This document shows, in pieces, positions 23,810 to 35,500 of a stretch of DNA of 64,000 nt. The position numbers and the translations under genes were made by a program. Position 1 is the first letter of the stretch, and each line of letters opens with the position of its first letter. Below the pieces are notes generated by a model, which was not told the DNA's origin, did not search any database, and worked only from the letters and a program-made list of their open reading frames with translations. This DNA is from Anthopleura xanthogrammica (lineage: Eukaryota > Cnidaria > Anthozoa > Actiniaria > Actiniidae), in contig OZ025207.1 in assembly GCA_964019055.1 (NCBI GenBank), forward strand, positions 6,809,501 to 6,873,500, written 5' to 3'.

Positions 23810-26800
23810 ATGACCTTTTTTCAGCAAAAATGCTTTTTTCTCAGCAAAACACTCTTTTTCTCACCACAAATGTGCTGTTCGCGCCCAAAATGTGCTTTTA
23901 GCAGTGAAAACGTCGTGTTATCGGCAAAAGAAAATTCTGAGCCAAAAAAAAATGTTCAGCAAAAAACACCTTTTTTCACCAAAAATCTCATTTTCTCACC
24001 AAAAACTTCATTTTATCAGCCAAAACGTCGTGTTTTCAGCCAATACGTTGTTTTCACCAGCAATAACGTCGTGTTTTTGGCAAAAAAGTCATCCCATCAG
24101 CAAAAAACCTCATTGTTAGGGTTAAAATGACCTTTTTTCAGCAAAAATGCTTTTTTCTCAGCAAAACACTCTTTTTCTCACCACAAATGTGCTGTTCGCG
24201 CCCAAAATGTGCTTTTAGCAGTGAAAACGTCGTGTTATCGGCAAAAGAAAATTCTCAGCCAAAAAAAAATGTTCAGCAAAAAACACCTTTTTTCACCAAA
24301 AATCTCATTTTCTCACCAAAAACTTCATTTTATCAGCCAAAACGTCGTGTTTTCAGCCAATACGTTGTTTTCACCAGCAATAACGTCGTGTTTTTGGCAA
24401 AAAAGTCATCCCATCAGCAAAAAACCTCATTGTTAGGGTTAAAATGACCTTTTTTCAGCAAAAATGCTTTTTTCTCAGCAAAACACTCTTTTTCTCACCA
24501 CAAATGTGCTGTTCGCGCCCAAAATGTGCTTTTAGCAGTGAAAACGTCGTGTTATCGGCAAAAGAAAATTCTCAGCCAAAAAAAAATGTTCAGCAAAAAA
24601 CACCTTTTTTCACCAAAAATCTCATTTTCTCACCAAAAACTTCATTTTATCAGCCAAAACGTCGTGTTTTCAGCCAATACGTTGTTTTCACCAGCAATAA
24701 CGTCGTGTTTTTGGCAAAAAAGTCATCCCATCAGCAAAAAACCTCATTGTTAGGGTTAAAATGACCTTTTTTCAGCAAAAATGCTTTTTTCTCAGCAAAA
24801 CACTCTTTTTCTCACCACAAATGTGCTGTTCGCGCCCAAAATGTGCTTTTAGCAGTGAAAACGTCGTGTTATCGGCAAAAGAAAATTCTCAGCCAAAAAA
24901 AAATGTTCAGCAAAAAACACCTTTTTTCACCAAAAATCTCATTTTCTCACCAAAAACTTCATTTTATCAGCCAAAACGTCGTGTTTTCAGCCAATACGTT
25001 GTTTTCACCAGCAATAACGTCGTGTTTTTGGCAAAAAAGTCATCCCATCAGCAAAAAACCTCATTGTTAGGGTTAAAATGACCTTTTTTCAGCAAAAATG
25101 CTTTTTTTCTCAGCAAAACACTCTTTTTCTCACCACAAATGTGCTGTTCGCGCCCAAAATGTGCTTTTAGCAGTGAAAACGTCGTGTTATCGGCAAAAGA
25201 AAATTCTCAGCCAAAAAAAAATGTTCAGCAAAAAACACCTTTTTTCACCAAAAATCTCATTTTCTCACCAAAAACTTCATTTTATCAGCCAAAACGTCGT
25301 GTTTTCAGCCAATACGTTGTTTTCACCAGCAATAACGTCGTGTTTTTGGCAAAAAAGTCATCCCATCAGCAAAAAACCTCATTGTTAGGGTTAAAATGAC
25401 CTTTTTTCAGCAAAAATGCTTTTTTCTCAGCAAAACACTCTTTTTCTCACCACAAATGTGCTGTTCGCGCCCAAAATGTGCTTTTAGCAGTGAAAACGTC
25501 GTGTTATCGGCAAAAGAAAATTCTCAGCCAAAAAAAAATGTTCAGCAAAAAACACCTTTTTTCACCAAAAATCTCATTTTCTCACCAAAAACTTCATTTT
25601 ATCAGCCAAAACGTCGTGTTTTCAGCCAATACGTTGTTTTCACCAGCAATAACGTCGTGTTTTTGGCAAAAAAGTCATCCCATCAGCAAAAAACCTCATT
25701 GTTAGGGTTAAAATGACCTTTTTTCAGCAAAAATGCTTTTTTCTCAGCAAAACACTCTTTTTCTCACCACAAATGTGCTGTTCGCGCCCAAAATGTGCTT
25801 TTAGCAGTGAAAACGTCGTGTTATCGGCAAAAGAAAATTCTCAGCCAAAAAAAAATGTTCAGCAAAAAACACCTTTTTTCACCAAAAATCTCATTTTCTC
25901 ACCAAAAACTTCATTTTATCAGCCAAAACGTCGTGTTTTCAGCCAATACGTTGTTTTCACCAGCAATAACGTCGTGTTTTTGGCAAAAAAGTCATCCCAT
26001 CAGCAAAAAACCTCATTGTTAGGGTTAAAATGACCTTTTTTCAGCAAAAATGCTTTTTTCTCAGCAAAACACTCTTTTTCTCACCACAAATGTGCTGTTC
26101 GCGCCCAAAATGTGCTTTTAGCAGTGAAAACGTCGTGTTATCGGCAAAAGAAAATTCTCAGCCAAAAAAAAATGTTCAGCCAAAAACACCTTTTTTCACC
26201 AAAAATCTCATTTTCTCACCAAAAACTTCATTTTATCAGCCAAAACGTCGTGTTTTCAGCCAATACGTTGTTTTCACCAGCAATAACGTCGTGTTTTTGG
26301 CAAAAAAGTCATCCCATCAGCAAAAAACCTCATTGTTAGGGTTAAAATGACCTTTTTTCAGCAAAAATGCTTTTTTCTCAGCAAAACACTCTTTTTCTCA
26401 CCACAAATGTGCTGTTCGCGCCCAAAATGTGCTTTTAGCAGTGAAAACGTCGTGTTATCGGCAAAAGAAAATTCTCAGCCAAAAAAAAATGTTCAGCAAA
26501 AAACACCTTTTTTCACCAAAAATCTCATTTTCTCACCAAAAACTTCATTTTATCAGCCAAAACGTCGTGTTTTCAGCCAATACGTTGTTTTCACCATCAA
26601 TAACGTCGTGTTTTTGGCAAAAAAGTCATCCCATCAGCAAAAAACCTCATTGTTAGGGTTAAAATGACCTTTTTTCAGCAAAAATGCTTTTTTCTCAGCA
26701 AAACACTCTTTTTCTCACCACAAATGTGCTGTTCGCGCCCAAAATGTGCTTTTAGCAGTGAAAACGTCGTGTTATCGGCAAAAGAAAATTCTCAGCCAAA

Positions 26801-26980
26801 AAAAAATGTTCAGCAAAAAACACCTTTTTTCACCAAAAATCTCATTTTCTCACCAAAAACTTCATTTTATCAGCCAAAACGTCGTGTTTTCAGCCAATAC
26901 GTTGTTTTCACCAGCAATAACGTCGTGTTGTTGGCAAAAAAGTCATCCCATCAGCAAAAAACCTCATTGTTAGGGTTAAA

Positions 26981-29200
26981 ATGACCTTTTTTCAGCAAAA
27001 ATGCTTTTTTCTCAGCAAAACACTCTTTTTCTCACCACAAATGTGCTGTTCGCGCCCAAAATGTGCTTTTAGCAGTGAAAACGTCGTGTTATCGGCAAAA
27101 GAAAATTCTCAGCCAAAAAAAAATGTTCAGCCAAAAACACCTTTTTTCACCAAAAATCTCATTTTCTCACCAAAAACTTCATTTTATCAGCCAAAATGTC
27201 GTGTTTTCAGCCAATACGTTGTTTTCACCAGCAATAACGTCGTGTTTTTGGCAAAAAAGTCATCCCATCAGCAAAAAACCTCATTGTTAGGGTTAAAATG
27301 ACCTTTTTTCAGCAAAAATGCTTTTTTTCTCAGCAAAACACTCTTTTTCTCACCACAAATGTGCTGTTCGCGCCCAAAATGTGCTTTTAGCAGTGAAAAC
27401 GTCGTGTTATCGGCAAAAGAAAATTCTCAGCCAAAAAAAAATGTTCAGCCAAAAACACCTTTTTTCACCAAAAATCTCATTTTCTCACCAAAAACTTCAT
27501 TTTATCAGCCAAAACGTCGTGTTTTCAGCCAATACGTTGTTTTCACCAGCAATAACGTCGTGTTTTTGGCAAAAAAGTCATCCCATCAGCAAAAAACCTC
27601 ATTGTTAGGGTTAAAATGACCTTTTTTCAGCAAAAATGCTTTTTTCTCAGCAAAACACTCTTTTTCTCACCACAAATGTGGTGTTCGCGCCCAAAATGTG
27701 CTTTTAGCAGTGAAAACGTCGTGTTATCGGCAAAAGAAAATTCTCAGCCAAAAAAAAATGTTCAGCCAAAAACACCTTTTTTCACCAAAAATCTCATTTT
27801 CTCACCAAAAACTTCATTTTATCAGCCAAAACGTCGTGTTTTCAGCCAATACGTTGTTTTCACCAGCAATAACGTCGTGTTTTTGGCAAAAAAGTCATCC
27901 CATCAGCAAAAAACCTCATTGTTAGGGTTAAAATGACCTTTTTTCAGCAAAAATGCTTTTTTCTCAGCAAAACACTCTTTTTCTCACCACAAATGTGCTG
28001 TTCGCGCCCAAAATGTGCTTTTAGCAGTGAAAACGTCGTGTTATCGGCAAAAGAAAATTCTCAGCCAAAAAAAAATGTTCAGCCAAAAACACCTTTTTTC
28101 ACCAAAAATCTCATTTTCTCACCAAAAACTTCATTTTATCAGCCAAAACGTCGTGTTTTCAGCCAATACGTTGTTTTCACCAGCAATAACGTCGTGTTTT
28201 TGGCAAAAAAGTCATCCCATCAGCAAAAAACCTCATTGTTAGGGTTAAAATGACCTTTTTTCAGCAAAAATGCTTTTTTCTCAGCAAAACACTCTTTTTC
28301 TCACCACAAATGTGCTGTTCGCGCCCAAAATGTGCTTTTAGCAGTGAAAACGTCGTGTTATCGGCAAAAGAAAATTCTCAGCCAAAAAAAAATGTTCAGC
28401 CAAAAACACCTTTTTTCACCAAAAATCTCATTTTCTCACCAAAAACTTCATTTTATCAGCCAAAACGTCGTGTTTTCAGCCAATACGTTGTTTTCACCAG
28501 CAATAACGTCGTGTTTTTGGCAAAAAAGTCATCCCATCAGCAAAAAACCTCATTGTTAGGGTTAAAATGACCTTTTTTCAGCAAAAATGCTTTTTTCTCA
28601 GCAAAACACTCTTTTTCTCACCACAAATGTGCTGTTCGCGCCCAAAATGTGCTTTTAGCAGTGAAAACGTCGTGTTATCGGCAAAAGAAAATTCTCAGCC
28701 AAAAAAAAATGTTCAGCCAAAAACACCTTTTTTCACCAAAAATCTCATTTTCTCACCAAAAACTTCATTTTATCAGCCAAAACGTCGTGTTTTCAGCCAA
28801 TACGTTGTTTTCACCAGCAATAACGTCGTGTTTTTGGCAAAAAAGTCATCCCATCAGCAAAAAACCTCATTGTTAGGGTTAAAATGACCTTTTTTCAGCA
28901 AAAATGCTTTTTTCTCAGCAAAACACTCTTTTTCTCACCACAAATGTGCTGTTCGCGCCCAAAATGTGCTTTTAGCAGTGAAAACGTCGTGTTATCGGCA
29001 AAAGAAAATTCTCAGCCAAAAAAAAATGTTCAGCCAAAAACACCTTTTTTCACCAAAAATCTCATTTTCTCACCAAAAACTTCATTTTATCAGCCAAAAC
29101 GTCGTGTTTTCAGCCAATACGTTGTTTTCACCAGCAATAACGTCGTGTTTTTGGCAAAAAAGTCATCCCATCAGCAAAAAACCTCATTGTTAGGGTTAAA
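26981..29200 (+). repeat. Run of seven monomers of the CAGCCAAAAAC type
   Basis: Seven successive monomers carry CAGCCAAAAAC where most central copies have CAGCAAAAAAC. The run ends sharply at 29201. The same variant marks most left-edge monomers, 18411-20952 in part, 56466-57099 and 62805 onward, so this two-state site is a useful marker of exchange blocks. One copy (27616) also shares G at 27681 with the monomer at 22858. Confidence 0.85.
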
Positions 29201-29299
29201 ATGACCTTTTTTCAGCAAAAATGCTTTTTTCTCAGCAAAACACTCTTTTTCTCACCACAAATGTGCTGTTCGCGCCCAAAATGTGCTTTTAGCAGTGAA

Positions 29300-29464
29300 A
29301 ACGTCGTGTTATCGGCAAAAGAAAATTCTCAGCCAAAAAAAAATGTTCAGCAAAAAACACCTTTTTTCACCAAAAATCTCATTTTCTCACCAAAAACTTC
29401 ATTTTATCAGCCAAAACGTCGTGTTTTCAGCCAATACGTTGTTTTCACCAGCAATAACGTCGTG
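29300..29464 (+). other. Three copies of AACGTCGTG within the monomer
   Basis: AACGTCGTG occurs at 29300-29308, 29415-29423 and 29456-29464, and at the same three places in nearly every monomer. The last two are 41 bp apart, about four helical turns. The middle copy sits in an inverted repeat, AAAAC-GTCGT-GTTTT. The few damaged copies I noticed are at 14545 (AAGTCG), 27197 and 45152/46103 (ATGTCG), and 58588/60806/63026/63660 (GTCGGG). This could be a protein-binding site or simply the best-preserved core of the 20-bp subunit. Confidence 0.5.
29347..29427 (+). other. Phased A/T-tract segment of the monomer (predicted curved DNA)
   Basis: This is an example of a segment present in every monomer (subunits 8-11). 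Centres of successive A- or T-tracts, counted from TCAGC at 29212, lie at about 143.5, 153.5, 163, 172.5, 183, 192.5, 203.5 and 214.5. The mean step is about 10.1 bp, close to one helical turn. A-tracts on either strand bend DNA the same way when so phased, so net curvature is expected. The phasing is read from sequence; the curvature is prediction. Confidence 0.65.
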
Positions 29465-29506
29465 TTTTTGGCAAAAAAGTCATCCCATCAGCAAAAAACC
29501 TCATTG

Positions 29507-29515
29507 TTAGGGTTA
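29507..29515 (+). other. Single TTAGGGTTA per monomer (example)
   Basis: TTAGGGTTA, one and a half units of the TTAGGG telomere repeat, occurs once in almost every monomer, just before AAATGACC. Exceptions noticed are 19359 (GGGATA) and 63436 (GGGTTGA). It fits the position of a diverged 20-bp subunit head, so a telomeric origin is not required. Confidence 0.4.
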
Positions 29516-32500
29516 AAATGACCTTTTTTCAGCAAAAATGCTTTTTTCTCAGCAAAACACTCTTTTTCTCACCACAAATGTGCTGTTCGCGCCCAAAATG
29601 TGCTTTTAGCAGTGAAAACGTCGTGTTATCGGCAAAAGAAAATTCTCAGCCAAAAAAAAATGTTCAGCAAAAAACACCTTTTTTCACCAAAAATCTCATT
29701 TTCTCACCAAAAACTTCATTTTATCAGCCAAAACGTCGTGTTTTCAGCCAATACGTTGTTTTCACCAGCAATAACGTCGTGTTTTTGGCAAAAAAGTCAT
29801 CCCATCAGCAAAAAACCTCATTGTTAGGGTTAAAATGACCTTTTTTCAGCAAAAATGCTTTTTTCTCAGCAAAACACTCTTTTTCTCACCACAAATGTGC
29901 TGTTCGCGCCCAAAATGTGCTTTTAGCAGTGAAAACGTCGTGTTATCGGCAAAAGAAAATTCTCAGCCAAAAAAAAATGTTCAGCAAAAAACACCTTTTT
30001 TCACCAAAAATCTCATTTTCTCACCAAAAACTTCATTTTATCAGCCAAAACGTCGTGTTTTCAGCCAATACGTTGTTTTCACCAGCAATAACGTCGTGTT
30101 TTTGGCAAAAAAGTCATCCCATCAGCAAAAAACCTCATTGTTAGGGTTAAAATGACCTTTTTTCAGCAAAAATGCTTTTTTCTCAGCAAAACACTCTTTT
30201 TCTCACCACAAATGTGCTGTTCGCGCCCAAAATGTGCTTTTAGCAGTGAAAACGTCGTGTTATCGGCAAAAGAAAATTCTCAGCCAAAAAAAAATGTTCA
30301 GCAAAAAACACCTTTTTTCACCAAAAATCTCATTTTCTCACCAAAAACTTCATTTTATCAGCCAAAACGTCGTGTTTTCAGCCAATACGTTGTTTTCACC
30401 AGCAATAACGTCGTGTTTTTGGCAAAAAAGTCATCCCATCAGCAAAAAACCTCATTGTTAGGGTTAAAATGACCTTTTTTCAGCAAAAATGCTTTTTTCT
30501 CAGCAAAACACTCTTTTTCTCACCACAAATGTGCTGTTCGCGCCCAAAATGTGCTTTTAGCAGTGAAAACGTCGTGTTATCGGCAAAAGAAAATTCTCAG
30601 CCAAAAAAAAATGTTCAGCAAAAAACACCTTTTTTCACCAAAAATCTCATTTTCTCACCAAAAACTTCATTTTATCAGCCAAAACGTCGTGTTTTCAGCC
30701 AATACGTTGTTTTCACCAGCAATAACGTCGTGTTTTTGGCAAAAAAGTCATCCCATCAGCAAAAAACCTCATTGTTAGGGTTAAAATGACCTTTTTTCAG
30801 CAAAAATGCTTTTTTCTCAGCAAAACACTCTTTTTCTCACCACAAATGTGCTGTTCGCGCCCAAAATGTGCTTTTAGCAGTGAAAACGTCGTGTTATCGG
30901 CAAAAGAAAATTCTCAGCCAAAAAAAAATGTTCAGCAAAAAACACCTTTTTTCACCAAAAATCTCATTTTCTCACCAAAAACTTCATTTTATCAGCCAAA
31001 ACGTCGTGTTTTCAGCCAATACGTTGTTTTCACCAGCAATAACGTCGTGTTTTTGGCAAAAAAGTCATCCCATCAGCAAAAAACCTCATTGTTAGGGTTA
31101 AAATGACCTTTTTTCAGCAAAAATGCTTTTTTCTCAGCAAAACACTCTTTTTCTCACCACAAATGTGCTGTTCGCGCCCAAAATGTGCTTTTAGCAGTGA
31201 AAACGTCGTGTTATCGGCAAAAGAAAATTCTCAGCCAAAAAAAAATGTTCAGCAAAAAACACCTTTTTTCACCAAAAATCTCATTTTCTCACCAAAAACT
31301 TCATTTTATCAGCCAAAACGTCGTGTTTTCAGCCAATACGTTGTTTTCACCAGCAATAACGTCGTGTTTTTGGCAAAAAAGTCATCCCATCAGCAAAAAA
31401 CCTCATTGTTAGGGTTAAAATGACCTTTTTTCAGCAAAAATGCTTTTTTCTCAGCAAAACACTCTTTTTCTCACCACAAATGTGCTGTTCGCGCCCAAAA
31501 TGTGCTTTTAGCAGTGAAAACGTCGTGTTATCGGCAAAAGAAAATTCTCAGCCAAAAAAAAATGTTCAGCAAAAAACACCTTTTTTCACCAAAAATCTCA
31601 TTTTCTCACCAAAAACTTCATTTTATCAGCCAAAACGTCGTGTTTTCAGCCAATACGTTGTTTTCACCAGCAATAACGTCGTGTTTTTGGCAAAAAAGTC
31701 ATCCCATCAGCAAAAAACCTCATTGTTAGGGTTAAAATGACCTTTTTTCAGCAAAAATGCTTTTTTCTCAGCAAAACACTCTTTTTCTCACCACAAATGT
31801 GCTGTTCGCGCCCAAAATGTGCTTTTAGCAGTGAAAACGTCGTGTTATCGGCAAAAGAAAATTCTCAGCCAAAAAAAAATGTTCAGCAAAAAACACCTTT
31901 TTTCACCAAAAATCTCATTTTCTCACCAAAAACTTCATTTTATCAGCCAAAACGTCGTGTTTTCAGCCAATACGTTGTTTTCACCAGCAATAACGTCGTG
32001 TTTTTGGCAAAAAAGTCATCCCATCAGCAAAAAACCTCATTGTTAGGGTTAAAATGACCTTTTTTCAGCAAAAATGCTTTTTTCTCAGCAAAACACTCTT
32101 TTTCTCACCACAAATGTGCTGTTCGCGCCCAAAATGTGCTTTTAGCAGTGAAAACGTCGTGTTATCGGCAAAAGAAAATTCTCAGCCAAAAAAAAATGTT
32201 CAGCAAAAAACACCTTTTTTCACCAAAAATCTCATTTTCTCACCAAAAACTTCATTTTATCAGCCAAAACGTCGTGTTTTCAGCCAATACGTTGTTTTCA
32301 CCAGCAATAACGTCGTGTTTTTGGCAAAAAAGTCATCCCATCAGCAAAAAACCTCATTGTTAGGGTTAAAATGACCTTTTTTCAGCAAAAATGCTTTTTT
32401 CTCAGCAAAACACTCTTTTTCTCACCACAAATGTGCTGTTCGCGCCCAAAATGTGCTTTTAGCAGTGAAAACGTCGTGTTATCGGCAAAAGAAAATTCTC

Positions 32501-35500
32501 AGCCAAAAAAAAATGTTCAGCAAAAAACACCTTTTTTCACCAAAAATCTCATTTTCTCACCAAAAACTTCATTTTATCAGCCAAAACGTCGTGTTTTCAG
32601 CCAATACGTTGTTTTCACCAGCAATAACGTCGTGTTTTTGGCAAAAAAGTCATCCCATCAGCAAAAAACCTCATTGTTAGGGTTAAAATGACCTTTTTTC
32701 AGCAAAAATGCTTTTTTCTCAGCAAAACACTCTTTTTCTCACCACAAATGTGCTGTTCGCGCCCAAAATGTGCTTTTAGCAGTGAAAACGTCGTGTTATC
32801 GGCAAAAGAAAATTCTCAGCCAAAAAAAAATGTTCAGCAAAAAACACCTTTTTTCACCAAAAATCTCATTTTCTCACCAAAAACTTCATTTTATCAGCCA
32901 AAACGTCGTGTTTTCAGCCAATACGTTGTTTTCACCAGCAATAACGTCGTGTTTTTGGCAAAAAAGTCATCCCATCAGCAAAAAACCTCATTGTTAGGGT
33001 TAAAATGACCTTTTTTCAGCAAAAATGCTTTTTTCTCAGCAAAACACTCTTTTTCTCACCACAAATGTGCTGTTCGCGCCCAAAATGTGCTTTTAGCAGT
33101 GAAAACGTCGTGTTATCGGCAAAAGAAAATTCTCAGCCAAAAAAAAATGTTCAGCAAAAAACACCTTTTTTCACCAAAAATCTCATTTTCTCACCAAAAA
33201 CTTCATTTTATCAGCCAAAACGTCGTGTTTTCAGCCAATACGTTGTTTTCACCAGCAATAACGTCGTGTTTTTGGCAAAAAAGTCATCCCATCAGCAAAA
33301 AACCTCATTGTTAGGGTTAAAATGACCTTTTTTCAGCAAAAATGCTTTTTTCTCAGCAAAACACTCTTTTTCTCACCACAAATGTGCTGTTCGCGCCCAA
33401 AATGTGCTTTTAGCAGTGAAAACGTCGTGTTATCGGCAAAAGAAAATTCTCAGCCAAAAAAAAATGTTCAGCAAAAAACACCTTTTTTCACCAAAAATCT
33501 CATTTTCTCACCAAAAACTTCATTTTATCAGCCAAAACGTCGTGTTTTCAGCCAATACGTTGTTTTCACCAGCAATAACGTCGTGTTTTTGGCAAAAAAG
33601 TCATCCCATCAGCAAAAAACCTCATTGTTAGGGTTAAAATGACCTTTTTTCAGCAAAAATGCTTTTTTCTCAGCAAAACACTCTTTTTCTCACCACAAAT
33701 GTGCTGTTCGCGCCCAAAATGTGCTTTTAGCAGTGAAAACGTCGTGTTATCGGCAAAAGAAAATTCTCAGCCAAAAAAAAATGTTCAGCAAAAAACACCT
33801 TTTTTCACCAAAAATCTCATTTTCTCACCAAAAACTTCATTTTATCAGCCAAAACGTCGTGTTTTCAGCCAATACGTTGTTTTCACCAGCAATAACGTCG
33901 TGTTTTTGGCAAAAAAGTCATCCCATCAGCAAAAAACCTCATTATTAGGGTTAAAATGACCTTTTTTCAGCAAAAATGCTTTTTTCTCAGCAAAACACTC
34001 TTTTTCTCACCACAAATGTGCTGTTCGCGCCCAAAATGTGCTTTTAGCAGTGAAAACGTCGTGTTATCGGCAAAAGAAAATTCTCAGCCAAAAAAAAATG
34101 TTCAGCAAAAAACACCTTTTTTCACCAAAAATCTCATTTTCTCACCAAAAACTTCATTTTATCAGCCAAAACGTCGTGTTTTCAGCCAATACGTTGTTTT
34201 CACCAGCAATAACGTCGTGTTTTTGGCAAAAAAGTCATCCCATCAGCAAAAAACCTCATTGTTAGGGTTAAAATGACCTTTTTTCAGCAAAAATGCTTTT
34301 TTCTCAGCAAAACACTCTTTTTCTCACCACAAATGTGCTGTTCGCGCCCAAAATGTGCTTTTAGCAGTGAAAACGTCGTGTTATCGGCAAAAGAAAATTC
34401 TCAGCCAAAAAAAAATGTTCAGCAAAAAACACCTTTTTTCACCAAAAATCTCATTTTCTCACCAAAAACTTCATTTTATCAGCCAAAACGTCGTGTTTTC
34501 AGCCAATACGTTGTTTTCACCAGCAATAACGTCGTGTTTTTGGCAAAAAAGTCATCCCATCAGCAAAAAACCTCATTGTTAGGGTTAAAATGACCTTTTT
34601 TCAGCAAAAATGCTTTTTTCTCAGCAAAACACTCTTTTTCTCACCACAAATGTGCTGTTCGCGCCCAAAATGTGCTTTTAGCAGTGAAAACGTCGTGTTA
34701 TCGGCAAAAGAAAATTCTCAGCCAAAAAAAAATGTTCAGCAAAAAACACCTTTTTTCACCAAAAATCTCATTTTCTCACCAAAAACTTCATTTTATCAGC
34801 CAAAACGTCGTGTTTTCAGCCAATACGTTGTTTTCACCAGCAATAACGTCGTGTTTTTGGCAAAAAAGTCATCCCATCAGCAAAAAACCTCATTGTTAGG
34901 GTTAAAATGACCTTTTTTCAGCAAAAATGCTTTTTTCTCAGCAAAACACTCTTTTTCTCACCACAAATGTGCTGTTCGCGCCCAAAATGTGCTTTTAGCA
35001 GTGAAAACGTCGTGTTATCGGCAAAAGAAAATTCTCAGCCAAAAAAAAATGTTCAGCAAAAAACACCTTTTTTCACCAAAAATCTCATTTTCTCACCAAA
35101 AACTTCATTTTATCAGCCAAAACGTCGTGTTTTCAGCCAATACGTTGTTTTCACCAGCAATAACGTCGTGTTTTTGGCAAAAAAGTCATCCCATCAGCAA
35201 AAAACCTCATTGTTAGGGTTAAAATGACCTTTTTTCAGCAAAAATGCTTTTTTCTCAGCAAAACACTCTTTTTCTCACCACAAATGTGCTGTTCGCGCCC
35301 AAAATGTGCTTTTAGCAGTGAAAACGTCGTGTTATCGGCAAAAGAAAATTCTCAGCCAAAAAAAAATGTTCAGCAAAAAACACCTTTTTTCACCAAAAAT
35401 CTCATTTTCTCACCAAAAACTTCATTTTATCAGCCAAAACGTCGTGTTTTCAGCCAATACGTTGTTTTCACCAGCAATAACGTCGTGTTTTTGGCAAAAA

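Larger units (their letters stand above)
29201..29517 (+). repeat. Representative consensus satellite monomer with 16 internal subunits
   Basis: This is one standard 317-bp unit in the homogenised centre. Read from TCAGC at 29212, it divides into 16 degenerate subunits of 20, 20, 20, 20, 20, 17, 18, 20, 20, 20, 20, 18, 24, 19, 20 and 21 bp, which total 317. The shared plan is TCAGC or TCACC, an A-tract of 3-9, a short core (often CGTCGTG, TGTGCT or NTCAT), then a T-tract. Subunits 4, 5, 14 and 16 have the most altered heads (GCGCC, GCAGT, TGGCA, TAGGG). The monomer therefore arose by amplification of a roughly 20-bp unit, followed by divergence and then amplification of the 16-unit block. Composition is about 106 A, 96 T, 73 C and 42 G. 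Confidence 0.9.

Noticed and set aside
29201..29517. CENP-B box (TTCG....A..CGGG type) in the monomer
   Set aside because: I scanned both strands of the consensus and found no match to the core positions. The CGTCGTG motifs do not fit it.
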